Below are positions 33,139 through 41,900 of a DNA stretch of 64,000 bases, piece by piece. The stretch is taken from the NCBI RefSeq assembly GCF_000218565.1, contig NC_015684.1:1550001-1614000 (forward strand), read 5' to 3'. The DNA comes from Afipia carboxidovorans OM5 (GTDB lineage: Bacteria; Pseudomonadota; Alphaproteobacteria; Rhizobiales; Xanthobacteraceae). The notes beneath the pieces are model-generated. The model saw nothing but the letters and a program-made list of their open reading frames with translations. It searched no databases and was not told where the DNA came from. Within the stretch, counting starts at the first letter, position 1, and each line of letters opens with the position of its first letter. A program made the translations under genes and the position numbers.

Positions 33139-33897
33139 TTAAAGCGCCGCGCCGAGGCTGCGCGCTGCCTGCACGAGCCAATCTCTATATAATGTGAGCG
33201 GTGTGACGCCGGTGAGGCCGCCGCAGCCGTTCGTGAAGTTCGGCCCGGTGGACCAGCTGACCACGCCCGCGATGACGCTGCGGCCGTCCTGCATTTCGAG
33301 CATCGGCCCGCCGGAATCGCCGGTGCAGCCGCCCATGCCGGGGCGCTTGTTCTGCGTTGAGGGATCGGTGAGGCGGATCTGCAGCGTGCCGGGCTTGCCG
33401 GTTGCAACAAGAGGTGCCGCGCGTGCGGTGCCGACGTCGCTTCCGCTCGGCGAACTCGAGCCGATGCCCGCGATCGTGTAGGGCGCTCCTGTCACCACCG
33501 GCAGCCGCGGCGTGCCGAGCGCGAGCGGCGCCTTGCCCGGCATCGGTGCAGGCAGTTGCACCAGCGCGAGATCGACGGTCACGCGATGCGCGGCCATGTC
33601 CTGCGCGTTGTAGCGCGGATGAATGAGAATTTTTCGCGGCGTGATCAGGCGCGGCGGCGTCGCGGCGTAATCGACGATCCGCAGCGCGGCCTGCGATGTC
33701 GCGCAATGTCCGGCGGTGAGCAGAACCGCGGGCGCGATCATGGTTCCGGTGCAGACTACGCCGTTCGGCCCGATCACGGTGACGAGCGCGCGTGCGACCG
33801 CATCGCTTGGCGCCGAGCGGCTGCCGGTGATGGCGAGCGCGGGCTGCGCGAGTGTGAACCACGCAATGAGTGAGCAGATGAGGCGAAGCGGCGTCAT
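33139..33897 (-). CDS. Secreted trypsin-like serine protease (S1)
   Basis: 252 residues from ATG 33897, signal peptide to about residue 23 (LICSLIAWFTLAQPALA). The triad is intact: His64 in LTAGHCA, Asp109 in TVDLALVQL, Ser195 in GCTGDSGGPML, with disulfide cysteines in VVCTGTM and AGHCAT. Chymotrypsin fold, no PDZ domain. Exported to periplasm or outside. It runs against the GTA genes and sits with the porin-like gene in the space between capsid and g6. RcGTA has no such gene. A specificity pocket residue cannot be fixed by eye. Confidence 0.9.
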   Translation of the reverse strand: MTPLRLICSLIAWFTLAQPALAITGSRSAPSDAVARALVTVIGPNGVVCTGTMIAPAVLLTAGHCATSQAALRIVDYAATPPRLITPRKILIHPRYNAQDMAAHRVTVDLALVQLPAPMPGKAPLALGTPRLPVVTGAPYTIAGIGSSSPSGSDVGTARAAPLVATGKPGTLQIRLTDPSTQNKRPGMGGCTGDSGGPMLEMQDGRSVIAGVVSWSTGPNFTNGCGGLTGVTPLTLYRDWLVQAARSLGAAL

Positions 33898-33952
33898 GGA
33901 CGCAGCTTGAGCCTGCACGCGCGCATTTTGTCAACTGAAAGAGAAGTGAGAG

Positions 33953-34522
33953 ATGGCCGCCATTCTTCTGACGCCGCCGGAGAGCGAGCCGCTGTCGCTC
34001 TCCGACGCCAAAGCCTATCTGCGGGTCGAGACCGACGATGATGACGCGGTGATCGCAAGCCTGATCGCGGCGGCGCGCAGTCACATTGAGGCGATGAGCG
34101 GCTGCGCGATGCTGACACAGACCTGGCGGCTGGTGCGCGATTGCTGGCCCGCCGACGGACGCATGAAGCTGAAGCTTGCGCCACTTCGCGCGGTGATGGC
34201 GGCGCGTGTCTATGACGAGACGGATGTGGCGCATGCCGTTGACCCGGAGAATTTCGTGCTCGATGCAGCGTGCGGCATCATCGCGATGCGCGCTGTGTCG
34301 CTGCCGCAGCCGGGGCGGGCGACGGCCAGGATCGAGATGGATGTCACGGTCGGCTTCGGTGCGGCGGGTAGCGATGTGCCGCCCGCGCTGATGCAGGCGC
34401 TGCGGATGCTGCTCGCGCACTGGTACGACAATCGCGGGCTGATCACGATCGGCTCCAGCGTCGCGGTGATGCCGCCGAGCGTCAACGCACTGATCGCCTC
34501 CCATCGGGTGCTGTCGCTATGA
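33953..34522 (+). CDS. Head-tail connector, RcGTA g6 (phage gp6-like)
   Basis: 189 residues with the connector core LSLSDAKAYLRVETDDDDAVIASLIAAARSHIEAMSG at 16-52 and a conserved end (VPPALMQALRMLLAHWYDNRGL). It attaches below the portal to prepare for the tail. ATG 33953 follows GAGAAGTGAGAG. Stop overlaps the next start by ATGA. From here on the cluster is compact again. Confidence 0.9.
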   Translation: MAAILLTPPESEPLSLSDAKAYLRVETDDDDAVIASLIAAARSHIEAMSGCAMLTQTWRLVRDCWPADGRMKLKLAPLRAVMAARVYDETDVAHAVDPENFVLDAACGIIAMRAVSLPQPGRATARIEMDVTVGFGAAGSDVPPALMQALRMLLAHWYDNRGLITIGSSVAVMPPSVNALIASHRVLSL

Positions 34523-34839
34523 TCGATCCGGGACAGTTGAGAACGCGGCTGGTGCTGCAGCGGCCGATCGAGACCGCTGACGATCAGGGCGGCGTGGTCC
34601 GCACCTGGGAGAGTTTTGGTAATGCGTGGGCGAAGGTGGTGCCGCGCGGTTCGCGCTACGAGATGGATGCGGATTCCGCCGGTGCGACGCAGGCTTTTAC
34701 AATAATGCTGCGGGCGAATTTCAGTTTGACGCTTCAGCATCGCCTGGTCGACGGCGGCAAGATCTATCGCATCACCGCGATCCGCGATGCGCGCGAACGC
34801 GGCTTTATCGAGCTCGATGCTGAGCTTCGCGTCGAGTGA
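34519..34839 (+). CDS. Head closure protein, RcGTA g7 (head-tail adaptor)
   Basis: 106 residues of the phage head-tail adaptor family: PGQLRTRLVLQRPIETADDQGGVVRTWESFGNAWAKVVP, then SRYEMDADSAGATQAFTIMLR and DGGKIYRITAIRDARERGFIELDAEL. Acts as the stopper that seals the filled head. Start overlaps the g6 stop; a 33-base gap follows. Confidence 0.92.
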   Translation: MIDPGQLRTRLVLQRPIETADDQGGVVRTWESFGNAWAKVVPRGSRYEMDADSAGATQAFTIMLRANFSLTLQHRLVDGGKIYRITAIRDARERGFIELDAELRVE

Positions 34840-34872
34840 GGCATCCACCAATTCTCAATCCGAAAGATCATC

Positions 34873-35283
34873 ATGACCTCAGCCAGTGTCGCGCTGCGTG
34901 CGGCCGTTCATGCGGCGTTGCGCAGCGATAGCGGGCTCGCCGCCGTGCTCGGCGGCAGCCATGTCTATGACGAGCCGCCGCGCAATGTTGCCTTTCCCTA
35001 TGTGACGCTGGGCGAGGCGCGGCTGTCCGATCTCTCCGGCGATGGCGGCACGACGCAGGAGCATCAGCTCACGCTGCATGCCTGGTCGCGTCAGGGCGGT
35101 CATCGCGAGGCGCATACCATCGCGGGTGCGCTGTTGCAGGCGCTCGACGATGCGCCGCTGCCGCTCGGCGGGCACCGGCTCGTCAATTTCCGTTTTTCCG
35201 TTGCCGACATTCGTCGCGAGCGCGACGGGCGGACTTATCACGCACTGGTGCGCTTTCGCGCGGTGACGGAGCCGTCCGCCTGA
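34873..35283 (+). CDS. Tail terminator, RcGTA g8 (DUF3168)
   Basis: 136 residues of DUF3168: ASVALRAAVHAALRSDSGLAAVLGGSHVYDEPP, NVAFPYVTLGEARLSDLSGDG, TQEHQLTLHAWSRQGG and REAHTIAGALLQALDDAPL. Caps the tail tube at the head end. ATG 34873 with AAAGATC upstream, a poor ribosome site. Confidence 0.92.
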   Translation: MTSASVALRAAVHAALRSDSGLAAVLGGSHVYDEPPRNVAFPYVTLGEARLSDLSGDGGTTQEHQLTLHAWSRQGGHREAHTIAGALLQALDDAPLPLGGHRLVNFRFSVADIRRERDGRTYHALVRFRAVTEPSA

Positions 35284-35316
35284 GCGCGGCGAGACATTCT
35301 TATTCAAGGAGACGAC

Positions 35317-35724
35317 ATGGGCGCGCAAAAGGGCAAGGACCTTCTGTTGAAGATGAACGACGGCTCCGCTTTCGTCACGGTGGCGGGGCTGCGCAGCCGC
35401 AGGATTGCGTTCAACGCCGAGACGGTGGACGTGACGCATGCGGAATCGGCCGATCGCTGGCGTGAACTCTTGGAAGGCGCGGGCGTGAAGCGCGCCTCGA
35501 TTTCCGGACGCGGCCTGTTCAAGGACGCGGCTTCCGATGCGCTGGTGCGGCAGGTGTTCTTCAATGGCGCGATTGCATCGTGTCAGGTAGTGGTGCCGGA
35601 TTTCGGTACCGTCGAGGGGCCGTTCCAGATCTCCAGCCTGGAGTTTTCCGGCGAGCACAATGGCGAGGTGACGTTCGACCTCGGGCTGGAGTCCGCCGGT
35701 GCGCTCAGCTTCACCGCGCTCTAG
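35317..35724 (+). CDS. Major tail tube protein, RcGTA g9 (TP901-1 type)
   Basis: 135 residues: GAQKGKDLLLKMNDGSAFVTVAGLRSRRIAFN, TVDVTHAESADRWRELLEGAGVKRASISGRGLFKDA, and CQVVVPDFGTVEGPFQISSLEFSGEHNGEVTFDLGLES. Builds the tail tube in stacked rings. ATG 35317 is preceded by CAAGGAGACGAC, the best ribosome site of the tail genes, fitting a protein needed in many copies. Confidence 0.95.
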   Translation: MGAQKGKDLLLKMNDGSAFVTVAGLRSRRIAFNAETVDVTHAESADRWRELLEGAGVKRASISGRGLFKDAASDALVRQVFFNGAIASCQVVVPDFGTVEGPFQISSLEFSGEHNGEVTFDLGLESAGALSFTAL

Positions 35725-35733
35725 GAGAGCATC

Positions 35734-36078
35734 GTGCCCAATCATTATCGTGGAGAGATCGTCGCCGAACTCGGCGGCCGGCAGCATACGCTGGTGCTCA
35801 CGCTCGGTGCGCTCGCTGAACTCGAAAGCGCGTTTGGCGCCGACGACCTGATGGCGCTGGCTGAGCGCTTCGGCACGGGACGGCTGTCGGCGCGCGACCT
35901 GATCCGGATCATCGCGGCTGGCCTGCGCGGTGCAGGCGAAACCCTCACCGACGACGAGGTTGCGGCGCTACGGGTCGAGGGCGGGGCGGCCGGCTATGTG
36001 CGCATCGCGGCGGCGCTGATCGCTGCGACATTCGATGACGGCAACGCCGCGGCTCCGTCGCATGAGGCCAAATCGTGA
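35734..36078 (+). CDS. GTA protein g10 (GTA-gp10 family)
   Basis: GTG 35734, 114 residues: YRGEIVAELGGRQHTLVLTLGALAELESAFG, DDLMALAERFGTGRLSARDLIRIIAAGLRGAGET, then AAGYVRIAAALIAATF. This family is found almost only in gene transfer agents, where it acts as a tail assembly chaperone component. Overlaps the next gene (GTGA). Confidence 0.93.
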   Translation: MPNHYRGEIVAELGGRQHTLVLTLGALAELESAFGADDLMALAERFGTGRLSARDLIRIIAAGLRGAGETLTDDEVAALRVEGGAAGYVRIAAALIAATFDDGNAAAPSHEAKS

Positions 36079-36278
36079 AGCCGTTTCCCTGGACGGAGGC
36101 GATGGGTTTCGGGTTCGGCGTCTTGCATCTGCCGCCTGCACAATTCTGGGCGATGACGCCGCGCGAGTTGGCGGCGGCAATCCGCGCCGTGCGCGGACCG
36201 CTGAACGAGCCGATCGGGCGTGCCGCGCTCGATGAGCTGATGAAGCGATTTCCGGATCGCGAGAGGACACTATCGTGA
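36075..36278 (+). CDS. Tail assembly chaperone, RcGTA g10.1-like
   Basis: GTG 36075, 67 residues: KPFPWTEAMGFGFGVLHLPPAQFWAMTPRELAAAIRAVRG, the usual form of the small second tail chaperone. In phages the two chaperones come from a frameshift; here they are two coupled genes with overlapping ends. Overlaps the tape measure start by ATGA-like 4 bases. Confidence 0.88.
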   Translation: MKPFPWTEAMGFGFGVLHLPPAQFWAMTPRELAAAIRAVRGPLNEPIGRAALDELMKRFPDRERTLS

Positions 36279-36865
36279 GCGATACATTCAACAGTCTCGA
36301 CGACGCCGAGCAGAGGGCCGATGGTCTGACGCTGCGGGTGCGCGATCTTGAGCACTCCGCCAACGCGTTCTCGCGGGCGATGACGAGCGCATTTGCGGTC
36401 TCGGTCACAGGCGGCCGGCAGTTCGACGATGTCTTGAAGTCGCTGGCGCTGCGGCTGTCGAACCTGTCGCTCAACCTCGCCTTGAAGCCGTTGCAAAATT
36501 CGATCGCGGGCGGCATCGAAAGCCTGCTGTCGGGGTTGACCGGCGCCGGCACTGCTACGAACGCCGCAGTCACTGCGGCAACGGGTGCGGTAAAGCCGTT
36601 TGCGGCCGGTGGCGTGATCGGCACGCCGACATACTTTCCGCTGATGCAGGGTGGTGTCGGTCTTGCCGGTGAAGCGGGACCGGAGGCGATCATGCCGCTT
36701 CGGCGCGGGCCGGATGGGCGGCTTGGCGTCGCCGGCGCAGGTGGTGGCGTCAACAACATCACCGTGCAGATCGCGACACCCGATCCCGGCAGCTTCCGCC
36801 GCTCGGAGAGTTACATCACCGGCCAGATCGCGCGCGCGGTGGCGCGCGGCCAGCGCAGTTTGTAG
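36275..36865 (+). CDS. Short tail tape measure protein, RcGTA g11
   Basis: GTG 36275, 196 residues, close to the RcGTA protein and far shorter than phage tape measures, as expected for a short GTA tail. Helical N-terminus with FSRAMTSAFAVSVTGGRQFDDVLKSLALRLSNLSLN, then the Gly-rich FAAGGVIGTPTYFPLMQGGVGLAGEAGPEAIMPLRRGPDG, the shared signature of this family, and NNITVQIATPDPGSFRRSESYITGQIARAVARGQR. Sets tail length. Confidence 0.93.
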   Translation: MSDTFNSLDDAEQRADGLTLRVRDLEHSANAFSRAMTSAFAVSVTGGRQFDDVLKSLALRLSNLSLNLALKPLQNSIAGGIESLLSGLTGAGTATNAAVTAATGAVKPFAAGGVIGTPTYFPLMQGGVGLAGEAGPEAIMPLRRGPDGRLGVAGAGGGVNNITVQIATPDPGSFRRSESYITGQIARAVARGQRSL

Positions 36866-36867
36866 CC

Positions 36868-36945
36868 GTCATTGCTTCGTTGCGGAGCCTGTGCCCGGAC
36901 GACGCTTTGCGTCGATCCGGGTACTCCTCTCAATGACACATTGAA
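36868..36945. repeat. GTCATTGC-type palindromic element between g11 and g12
   Basis: Starts CGTCATTGCTTCGTTGCGGAG and ends TCTCAATGACAC, with an inner hairpin CCCGGACGACGC/GCGTCGATCCGGG. It fills the 116-base gap between two tail genes; the other tail gaps are at most a few dozen bases. Confidence 0.6.
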
Positions 36946-36981
36946 TGGTGAGCCGTCTCGCCATTCCAGTCGGACATCGAT

Positions 36982-37623
36982 ATGCCCACCAGCTTTCACG
37001 AAGTTCTGTTTCCGCTCGACGTCGCGCTGCGAGGTGCGGGCGGGCCGGAGCGGCGCACCGAGATCGTCGCGTTCGGCTCCGGGCGCGAGCAGCGCAACGC
37101 GCGCTGGGCGCATTCGCGGCGACGTTACGATGCCGGTTATGGCGTGAAGACGCTCGATGCGCTGCGTGAGGTGGTTGCTTTTTTCGAGGAGCGGCGCGGC
37201 CAACTCTATGGCTTTCGCTGGCGCGATCGGCTGGACCATTCGTCTGCATCCGGCAGTGCTGCACCGGCTCCGCTCGATCAGTTATTGGGCGCGGGTGACG
37301 GCGTAGCGACGGATTTTCAGTTGGTGAAGATTTACGGCGCGAGCTACGCGCCTTATGCGCGGCCGATCGAGAAGCCGGTGCCGGGTAGCGTACGCGTTGC
37401 GGTCGGCGGTGTTGAGGTTGAAGCAAGTGCCTTCACCGTTGATGCGACGCGTGGGGTGGTGACGTTCGTGCCGGGGCATATCCCGACGGAAGGTGCGGCG
37501 GTCACCGCTGGCTTCCTGTTCGATGTGCCGGTGCGTTTCGACACCGATTATCTCGAGGTCGATCTGTCGGCGTTCACGGCCGGCGCGATCCCGAAAATCC
37601 CGCTGATCGAGATCAAGCCATGA
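36982..37623 (+). CDS. Distal tail protein, RcGTA g12 (DUF2460)
   Basis: 213 residues of DUF2460: MPTSFHEVLFPLDVALRGAGGPERRTEIV, RNARWAHSRRRYDAGYGVKTLDALREVVAFFEERRGQLYGFRWRDRLDHSS, then GDGVATDFQLVKIYG and PVRFDTDYLEVDLSAFTAGAIPKIPLIEI. Joins the tail tube to the baseplate. Stop overlaps the g13 start (ATGA). Confidence 0.94.
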   Translation: MPTSFHEVLFPLDVALRGAGGPERRTEIVAFGSGREQRNARWAHSRRRYDAGYGVKTLDALREVVAFFEERRGQLYGFRWRDRLDHSSASGSAAPAPLDQLLGAGDGVATDFQLVKIYGASYAPYARPIEKPVPGSVRVAVGGVEVEASAFTVDATRGVVTFVPGHIPTEGAAVTAGFLFDVPVRFDTDYLEVDLSAFTAGAIPKIPLIEIKP

Positions 37624-38510
37624 GAATCATTCCGCCTGCGCTGCAGGCCAAACTGGACAGTGGCGTCACCACGCTGGCGCGCTGCTGGATTCTCACCCGT
37701 CGCGATGGCGTGGTGCAGGGTTTTACCGATCACGACGCAGACCTCGTTGTCGAAGGCGTTATCTGCCGCGCCGGGACCGGCTTCGGCGCCTCCGAGGCAT
37801 CCCATCGGTTCGATCTGTCGATCGATGGCGCGGAGATTTCCGGTGCGCTCGCGGCGGAGGCGCTGACCGAGGCCGATCTTGCGGCCGGGCGCTTCGACGC
37901 CGCGCAGGTCGATACCTGGCTCGTGGACTGGAGCGACGTCGCGCTGAGCGTTCTGCTGTCGCGCGCGACGCTCGGCGAAGTGAAGCGCGAGGGTGAAGCG
38001 TTTCGCGCCGAACTGCGTGGTCTCGCCGACAAGCTCTCGCAGGAAAGCGGGCAGCTTTATACCGCGCGCTGCGGAGCAGATTTGGGCGATGCGCGCTGCA
38101 AGGTCGATCTTGAAACGGAAGGTTTGCGCGGCAATGGCAACGTTACGCGGCTACTTGGCGCATCGGCGATCGCGGTGACTGGCCTTGACGGATTTACCGA
38201 AGGCTTCTTTGCGGCGGGGCGCCTGACATGGGTGAGCGGTGCAAACCTGAACCTTTCGGTCGAGGTGAAGGAACATCGTATCGTCAACGGCGAGACACAG
38301 TTCACGCTATGGCAAGCAGCGAGCGAGCCGATCGGCGTCGGCGATGCCTTCACTGTGACGGCGGGCTGCGACAAGCGGTTCGAGACCTGTCGCGACCGCT
38401 TTTTCAACAGCGTCAATTTTCGTGGTTTCCCGCACATTCCGGGCAACGACTTCGTCATCGCCGGCGCGCATGCCGCCGGCAACAACGACGGCGGCTCGCT
38501 CGCCTCCTGA
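37620..38510 (+). CDS. Tail hub protein, RcGTA g13 (DUF2163)
   Basis: 296 residues of DUF2163: LQAKLDSGVTTLARCWILTRRDGVVQGFTDHD, LSQESGQLYTARCGADLGDARCKVDLE, CDKRFETCRDRFFNSVNFRGFPHIPGNDFV. The four conserved cysteines are present; in RcGTA an iron-sulfur cluster has been seen in this protein, which the spacing here would allow. Baseplate hub. Overlaps g12 by four bases and precedes the peptidase by eight. Confidence 0.94.
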   Translation: MRIIPPALQAKLDSGVTTLARCWILTRRDGVVQGFTDHDADLVVEGVICRAGTGFGASEASHRFDLSIDGAEISGALAAEALTEADLAAGRFDAAQVDTWLVDWSDVALSVLLSRATLGEVKREGEAFRAELRGLADKLSQESGQLYTARCGADLGDARCKVDLETEGLRGNGNVTRLLGASAIAVTGLDGFTEGFFAAGRLTWVSGANLNLSVEVKEHRIVNGETQFTLWQAASEPIGVGDAFTVTAGCDKRFETCRDRFFNSVNFRGFPHIPGNDFVIAGAHAAGNNDGGSLAS

Positions 38511-38518
38511 GACACACC

Positions 38519-38962
38519 ATGACAACACCTTTAACTCGCGCCGCGATTGTCAGCGAGGCGCGAAGCTGGATCGGCACGCGCTATCGCCACCAGGCCTCGT
38601 GCAAGGGCGTGGGATGCGATTGCCTCGGCCTCGTGCGCGGTGTCTGGCGCAACTGCATTGGTGCGGAGCCGGAGCTGCCGCCGCCGTATGCACCCGATTG
38701 GGCTGAGGCGCATGGCGAGGAGACGCTGGCGCAGGCGGCTGCGCGTCATCTCGTGAGGACCGCCTTGCACGAAATCGGTGCAGGCGATGTGCTGCTGTTT
38801 CGCTGGCGCGAGGGGTTCGTTGCCAAGCATGTCGCCATCGCAAGCGGCGATGGCACGATGATCCATGCGCATGACGGCGCGGCGGTGTGCGAGGTGGCGT
38901 TGTCGCCATGGTGGGTGCGGCGCTTGGCCTATGCATTTCGCTTTCCGGGAGTGTGCGACTGA
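38519..38962 (+). CDS. NlpC/P60 cell wall peptidase, RcGTA g14
   Basis: 147 residues. The catalytic cysteine is Cys35 in GVGCDCLGLVRGVWR and the histidine is His104 in VAKHVAIASG. Cuts peptide links in peptidoglycan so the injected DNA can cross the recipient wall. ATG 38519 sits in GACACACCATG. Stop and g15 start overlap (TGATG). Confidence 0.94.
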   Translation: MTTPLTRAAIVSEARSWIGTRYRHQASCKGVGCDCLGLVRGVWRNCIGAEPELPPPYAPDWAEAHGEETLAQAAARHLVRTALHEIGAGDVLLFRWREGFVAKHVAIASGDGTMIHAHDGAAVCEVALSPWWVRRLAYAFRFPGVCD

Positions 38963-41900
38963 TGGCGGCTCTCGTTCTCTCTGTCGCGGGTGGCGCGGCC
39001 GGTGCCGTGTTCGGCCCGGCGGGCGCGATTGCCGGGCGCATTGCCGGCGCGCTCGCGGGCAACATGATCGACCGCGCGATGTTCGGCTCGACCGCGCGGA
39101 GCGTCACCGGGCCGCGGCTTGCCGATCTCGACGTGATGGCCTCGACTGAAGGCGCGCCGATCGCGCGCCTCTATGGCCGCGCGCGTCTGTCGGGACAGGT
39201 GATCTGGGCGACACGGCTCGAGGAGGTGGTGTCCACCAGCACGCAGTCATCGGGCGGCAAAGGCGGCCTCGGTGGCGCGACCGTCACCACGACCACGACG
39301 ACCTATTCCTATTTTGCGAACTTCGCCGTCGGTCTGTGCGAAGGCGAGATCGGCAACATCGGCCGCATCTGGGCTGATGGCGAACTGCTCGATACCTCGA
39401 CGCTGACGTTGCGCGTGCATCGTGGCGGCGAAAATCAATTGCCCGATGATCTGATTGTCGCGAAGGAGGGCGCAGGCAATGCGCCGGCTTATCGCGGTCT
39501 CGCTTATGTCCTGTTCGAGCGGCTGCCGCTTGCGAATTTCGGCAACCGCATTCCGCAATTGTCGTTCGAGATCGTGCGGCCGGTCGGCGCGCTGGAGCAG
39601 ATGACGCGCGCGGTGACGCTCATTCCAGGCTCGACGGAGTTCGGCTACGAGACGTCGCCCGTGGTGCGCGTGCTCGGTCCCGGCCAATCCGCGCCGGAGA
39701 ATCGCCATGTTGCGACAGCGCCATCGGATGTGATGGCCTCGCTCGACGAGTTGCAGGCGACATGCCCGAACCTCGAACGTGTCGCCATCGTGGTGGCGTG
39801 GTTCGGCAGCGATCTGCGCGCGGGAAACTGTATCGTGCGACCCGGCGTCGATAACGCGATCAAGGTAACGTCGGGCGGCACCTGGTCGGTTGCGGGCGTG
39901 ACGCGGCCTGCCGCATATCTCGTATCGCGCATCGATGGTGTGCCGTCCTATGGGGGCACGCCGTCCGACGATAGCGTGAAGCATCTCATCACGGAGCTGA
40001 AGGCACGCGGCCTGAAGGTGACGCTCTATCCGTTCCTGATGATGGACATTGCGCCCGGTAACGCGCTGCCGGACCCGTGGAGCGGTGCGGTCTCGCAGCC
40101 GGCTTATCCCTGGCGCGGGCGCATCACCTGCAACCCCGCACCGGGGCAGAGCGGTTCACCGCAGGGAACGAGTGATGCAGCGGCGCAGGTCGCGGCGTTC
40201 TTCTCCGGCGGTGGCGCGAGCGGCTGGAATTATCGCCGGATGATCCTGCATTACGCATCGCTTGCGGCAGCCAGCGGCGGGGTCGATGCGTTCCTGATCG
40301 GCTCGGAGATGAAGGCGCTGACGCGCGTACGTTCCGGCGAGGGTGTCTATCCGGCCGTCACAGCGCTCGTAACGCTTGCGGCCGACGTCAAGGCGATCCT
40401 CGGCGCGGCAACGACCGTGACTTACGCCGCGGACTGGACCGAATACGGTGCGGACGTGGTGTCGCCGAACGCGTCCGAAGTACGCTTTCCGCTCGATCCG
40501 CTGTGGGCCTCGTCTGCGATCGACGCGGTCGGCATCGATTATTATGCGCCGCTCTCCGACTGGCGCGACGAGGCCGGGCATCTCGATGCGGCGGAGACGC
40601 CCTCGATCTATCAGCGTGACTACTTACGCGGCCGCCTCACGAGCGGCGAAGCTTACGACTGGTTTTACGCCGACGCCGCTGCGCGCGCAGCGCAGGTGCG
40701 CAGCCCCATTACCGATGGCCTCGGCAAGCCGTGGATCTTCCGCGCGAAAGATATCTGGAGCTGGTGGGGGAGCGCGCATCACGAGCGCGTCGATGGCAAT
40801 GAGTTGCCCGCCGCAACGACGTGGACTCCCGCAAGCAAGCCGATCTGGCTGACCGAGATCGGCTGCCCGGCGGTCGACAAAGGCGCGAACCAGCCGAGCG
40901 TGTTTCCCGATGCGAAGTCGTCCGACGGCAACGTGCCGTATTTCTCCAACGGCCAGCGCGATGACCTGATCCAGCGCCGAATGCTGGAAGCGGTGCTCGG
41001 CGCGTTCGATCCGGCCTTCGGCGGCGACGAGGCGCATAATCCGCTGTCGCCTGTTTATGGCGGACGGATGGTCGATGTCTCCGGCATCCACCTGTGGACC
41101 TGGGATGCGCGGCCTTATCCGATCTTTCCGCTCGCGCGCGACGTCTGGGACGATGCCGCGAACTGGCAGACCGGGCATTGGCTGACCGGCCGGCTCGGCG
41201 GCGCGCCGCTCGATGCGACGGTCGCCGCGCTATTGCGCGATGCCGGTGTCGAGGGCGTCGATGCGTCGCCGCTGCGCGAGAGCTTCGATGGCTATGTGGT
41301 GGACCGGCCGATGACGCCGCGCGCGATGATCGAGCCGCTGGCCGCCGCTTACGCTTTTGATGCGACGGCAGTGGGAAGCGATCTCGTGTTCGTGCCGCGT
41401 GGCGGCGCGCCGGTGGCTGAGCTTTCAGAAGATCATCTCGTCGATTCTGGTAAAGAGGCGCTGGCGCAATTGACGCGCGCGCAGGAAACCGAGCTGCCGC
41501 GCGAGGTGAGATTCGGTTACACCGATGCGTCGGTCGATTACCGCCGCGCGGCTGCCACCTCGCGGCGGCTTGTCGGCGGCGCGCGCCGCACGTTGCATGC
41601 GGATCTTGCGGTCGTCACCGATGACGCAGCCGCGACGCGGCGCGCCAACATTCATCTGCAGGATCTGTGGGCAGGACGTGAAAGCGCCACCTTCGCGCTG
41701 GGGCAGGCGCAGCTTGCGCTAACGCCGGGCGATGTGATCGGCGTCACGCTCAAGGGCCGCCGCACGCTTTATGAGATCAACGAACTCGTCGATACCGAGC
41801 AGCGCCAACTCACCGCGCGCAGCATCGATCCCGACATTTTCGCGGTGCCGCTGCCGTTGCCGCGCGCGAGCATACCGGTGATCCCGCCGGCGCTCGGGCC

